Program-made: the position numbers and the translations under genes | Shown here: piece after piece, positions 43,424 to 45,233 of the stretch | Position numbering within the stretch: position 1 is the stretch's first letter | Layout: every line of letters begins with the position of its first letter | Source of the DNA: Streptomyces specialis | Lineage (GTDB): Bacteria; Actinomycetota; Actinomycetes; Streptomycetales; Streptomycetaceae | Direction: 5' to 3' | Length of the DNA stretch: 45,233 bases | Assembly: GCF_001493375.1 (NCBI RefSeq) | Contig: NZ_LN929893.1 | Location: 1-45,233, forward strand | Notes under the pieces: model-generated | The model's database searches: none | What the model saw: only the letters and a program-made list of their open reading frames with translations | Told to the model about the DNA's origin: nothing

Positions 43424-43562
43424 GGCGGCTCCCCGGGCGGTGCGGCGGTACGCGTGGCGCGGCTGGGCAGGACGATGCCAGCTCACCGGCGCGGGCGCCA
43501 GAGCGGCCGTCCGGCCGGGCCCCGGATGGCCGGGCCGGGTGCGCGCTGGTAGAGCTGGAGGG

Positions 43563-44279
43563 GTGCGGCGCCTCCCCCTCCCGCTCGTGCTGGCCGGGCT
43601 CCTCGGCGCGCTCTGCGGCCCGGCGGCCCCGGGCGCGGCGCCCGGCGGCGACGCGGCACCGCCGGAGTTCGCCGCGCTGCGGGACGTCGCTCCCGGCATC
43701 GGGCAGGAGATGCGGTACGCCTCGCGGCGCAACTTCACCGGCCGCCCGGTGGACGGCTACCGCGAACCGGAGTGCCTGCTGACCCGCGACGCCGCGTCGG
43801 CGCTGCGCCGCGCGCACCGGGCGCTGGCGCGGCGGGATCTGGGGCTGCTGGTGTACGACTGCTACCGGCCCCGGCGGGCGGTGGCGGACTTCCTGCGGTG
43901 GGCGGCGGGACCGGAGGACGCGGACACGCGTGAGGAGTTCCATCCCCGGGTGCCGAAGGACCGGCTGTTCGACGAGGGGTATCTCGCGGCCAGGTCCGGG
44001 CACAGCCGCGGCTCCACCGTGGACGTGACGCTGGTGCGGCGGTCGGGCGAACCGGTGGACATGGGCACGCCGTTCGACTTCTTCGACCCGGCGTCGGCGC
44101 CGGACTCGCGCGAGGTGGACGGCGCGGCGCGCCGGGCCCGGGGGGTGCTGCGGTCGGCGCTGGAGGAGGAGGGGTTCGTCCCGGTGCCGACCGAGTGGTG
44201 GCACTTCACCCTCGCGGCGGAACCGTTCCCCGCCACGTACTTCGACTTCCCCGTGTCCCGGGACGCGCTCCGGCGGTGA
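43563..44279 (+). CDS. VanX-like D-alanyl-D-alanine dipeptidase (exported)
   Basis: The product is 238 aa from GTG 43563; GTG 43539 in the same frame is an alternative start with better spacing to a ribosome binding site. A signal segment LPLPLVLAGLLGALCG is followed by the M15 peptidase domain: YASRRNFTGRPVDGY, LLVYDCYRPRRAVADFLRW, SGHSRGSTVDVTLV (zinc His147 and Asp154) and EWWHF (Glu201, His204, the zinc set). This matches VanX, which removes D-Ala-D-Ala in vancomycin-resistant bacteria; an exported enzyme is more likely to act on wall peptides, and no vanH/vanA genes are adjacent. Confidence 0.88.
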   Translation: MRRLPLPLVLAGLLGALCGPAAPGAAPGGDAAPPEFAALRDVAPGIGQEMRYASRRNFTGRPVDGYREPECLLTRDAASALRRAHRALARRDLGLLVYDCYRPRRAVADFLRWAAGPEDADTREEFHPRVPKDRLFDEGYLAARSGHSRGSTVDVTLVRRSGEPVDMGTPFDFFDPASAPDSREVDGAARRARGVLRSALEEEGFVPVPTEWWHFTLAAEPFPATYFDFPVSRDALRR

Positions 44280-44396
44280 GGCGCGCCCGCCGGACAGGCG
44301 GCGGCGGTCCGGAACCACCCCCGTAGGTCCCGGGCCCGCCGCCGTCACACCTTCCGACGTGGCGGGCCGGGGAGCGGTTCGCCCTACCGATCAGTT

Positions 44397-44424
44397 GTCA
44401 CCCTTTCGCGACATCCCCGGGACG
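44397..44424 (+). repeat. Copy 2 of the 28-nt motif also found at 1962-1989
   Basis: It begins GTCACCCTTTCG and ends CCCCGGGACG, at 24 of 28 positions like copy 1. It lies between the stop codons of the VanX-like and roadblock genes, 18 bp from the latter. The 163 bp here contain no gene. Confidence 0.5.
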
Positions 44425-44442
44425 GACCCGGCGCACACGGCG

Positions 44443-44901
44443 TCAGCCCTGGTCACCGAGGAGGCCGCGGGGCGGGGTGGAGAGCTGCGGGCCGACTCGT
44501 TTCACCAGCAGCGCCATCTCGTACGCCACCTGCCCTATGTCGGCCTCGGCCTCGGTGAACACGGCCAGCGCGCTGCCCTGTCCGGCGGTGGTCACCAGCA
44601 GGAACGCGTCGTCCAGCTCGACGAGGGTCTGGCGCACCGCGCCCGTCTCGAAGTGCCGGCCGACGCCGCGCGCGAGGCTGTGGAAACCGGACGCGACGGC
44701 GGCCAGTTGCTCGCCGTCCTCTCTGCCCAGGGAGCGGGAGGCGCCCCGGGGCAGGCCGTCGGCCGCCAGGACCAGCGCGTGACGGACATGGGGCACGCGC
44801 TCGACGAGTTCGTCGAGGATCCAGTCGAGCTGTCCGCTCTCCTGGGGCGTACCGCGGTGCTGCGGGGTGCCGCCGTGACCCGCGGACTCCGGTGCGGTCA
44901 T
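44443..44901 (-). CDS. Roadblock/LC7-domain protein (CvnB type)
   Basis: The product is 152 aa from ATG 44899-44901. The roadblock domain is evident: LDWILDELVERVPHVRHALV (first helix), LAADGLPRGASRSLGREDGE, LAAVASGFHSLARGVGRHFE, and LVELDDAFLLVTTAGQGSAL. In Streptomyces conservons (cvn), such proteins follow the sensor kinase CvnA, and are followed by a DUF742 protein and a small GTPase. The preceding kinase tail is visible, but no DUF742 or GTPase follows; the next gene on this side is convergent. Confidence 0.85.
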   Translation of the reverse strand: MTAPESAGHGGTPQHRGTPQESGQLDWILDELVERVPHVRHALVLAADGLPRGASRSLGREDGEQLAAVASGFHSLARGVGRHFETGAVRQTLVELDDAFLLVTTAGQGSALAVFTEAEADIGQVAYEMALLVKRVGPQLSTPPRGLLGDQG

Positions 44902-44935
44902 CGGTCCTGCCTTCGGCTCTCGTTGTCTGGCCTGC

Positions 44936-45112
44936 TTACGGTCTGGCGCCCGGCGGGGGTCCGTCCCCGCCGGGGTCGTGCTGCTGCCGCCCGCGCTGCC
45001 AGCCCCGTTGCAGGGCCGCCATCCGGGCGCGCAGCTCCTCGGCGTCCAGGTCGGGTACGGCGTCGGCGGCCGGGTGGCCGCCGGGCTGGGGAGGCTCGCC
45101 CCGCCGTGGGCC
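44936..45112 (-). CDS. C-terminal end of a sensor kinase (CvnA type), cut by the contig edge
   Basis: About 59 codons remain. They read AVPDLDAEELRARMAALQRG followed by WQRGRQQ, then a Pro/Gly-rich tail and TAA at 44936-44938. The RARMAALQRGWxRGR block is typical of the C-terminus of nitrate-sensor-like histidine kinases paired with roadblock genes (conservons). The catalytic part lies off the window. The boundary is adapter sequence from 45113 on. Confidence 0.6.
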   Translation of the reverse strand, partial: GPRRGEPPQPGGHPAADAVPDLDAEELRARMAALQRGWQRGRQQHDPGGDGPPPGARP

Positions 45113-45233
45113 CTGCCTCTTATACACACCTGACGCCGCCGACGAAGAGGTGATGGGAGCTGAGATGGGTGGTCCGATCGCGTTCAAGATTGACTGGTCG
45201 CGCATGCAAAGGTCGCGAGCGTGCTGACATCAA
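45113..45233 (+). other. Degraded Nextera i5 adapter at the right contig end (assembly artefact)
   Basis: 45113-45145 matches transposon end plus read-1 stem at 30 of 33 positions. The barcode position reads AGAGGTGA, two errors from AGAGGATA. The following bases (about 45154-45185) resemble the P5 complement, and the rest is overrun noise. The gap also explains the cut kinase gene. Confidence 0.93.

Noticed and set aside
43563..44279. Vancomycin-resistance cluster
   Set aside because: Only the VanX-like gene is present, with an apparent signal segment and no vanH, vanA or vanRS genes beside it.

Overview
The window is very GC-rich, strongly codon-biased actinobacterial DNA. It most resembles a Streptomyces chromosome: nearly every leucine avoids TTA, many genes start with GTG, and the set includes glutathione-type GCS2 ligase, VanX-like, MocR, XRE-TPR and conservon-type genes. 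It looks like one complete assembly contig. The left edge begins inside a gene, and the right edge runs into sequencing-adapter sequence.

Layout. (1) 1-3465: a secreted or membrane-anchored protein, a spermidine-synthase-like methyltransferase fold, undecaprenyl-diphosphatase UppP and a hypothetical gene. (2) 3654-12185: an accessory block. It holds a Cys-rich small protein and its partner, an XRE-TPR regulator, two paralogous HAD hydrolases (one with the only in-frame TTA codon I found), a second XRE-TPR regulator divergent from a flavoprotein, and a large TIR / NB-ARC / TPR protein of immune-receptor (NLR-like) architecture. (3) 12274-18772: ung, a translationally coupled SDR/FabG pair behind a palindromic operator, a coupled HipA-like kinase / DUF3037 pair, and a SnoaL-like / LysR / atypical SDR group. 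(4) 18851-25060: a MocR regulator divergent from a PNPOx-family gene, a DUF4232 lipoprotein, a CPBP protease, a GCS2-type ligase and a hypothetical gene. (5) 25142-37973: gcvP behind a tandem glycine riboswitch, PRC-barrel protein, DinB, MerR, bifunctional nuclease DUF151, GarA-like FHA protein, DUF881-Sbp-DUF881, a GTP-mannose-1-P transferase fused to a degenerate phosphomannomutase domain, and a CDP-alcohol phosphatidyltransferase. This order matches the mycobacterial pgsA2-DUF881-DUF1290-DUF881-(gcvH)-garA-merR-DUF151-merR-gcvB neighbourhood and is core chromosome. (6) 38135-45112: PTS enzyme I, a tandem-repeat region, acetoacetyl-CoA ligase with a hypothetical partner, a VanX-like dipeptidase, and a roadblock protein with the tail of its sensor kinase.

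The most important observation concerns sequence quality. Five segments are degraded copies of Illumina Nextera adapter oligonucleotides: about 20317-20412, 29066-29250, 29748-29790, 38828-38935 and 45113-45233. Two carry the i5 barcode TATCCTCT (or its complement AGAGGATA) exactly, a third carries it with two errors, and the i7 barcode AGGCAGAA appears twice. They break the PNPOx gene, dinB (twice, with a 99-bp duplication) and ptsI. These genes are almost certainly intact in the organism, so their 'pseudogene' state, frameshifts and split ORFs should not be read as biology.

The best biological leads are the TIR-NB-ARC-TPR protein with seven exact 42-residue repeats, the HAD/XRE-TPR accessory block with its bldA-type TTA codon, the pseudo-enzyme phosphomannomutase domain, and an array of decayed copies of a gene 3' end at about 39870-40540.
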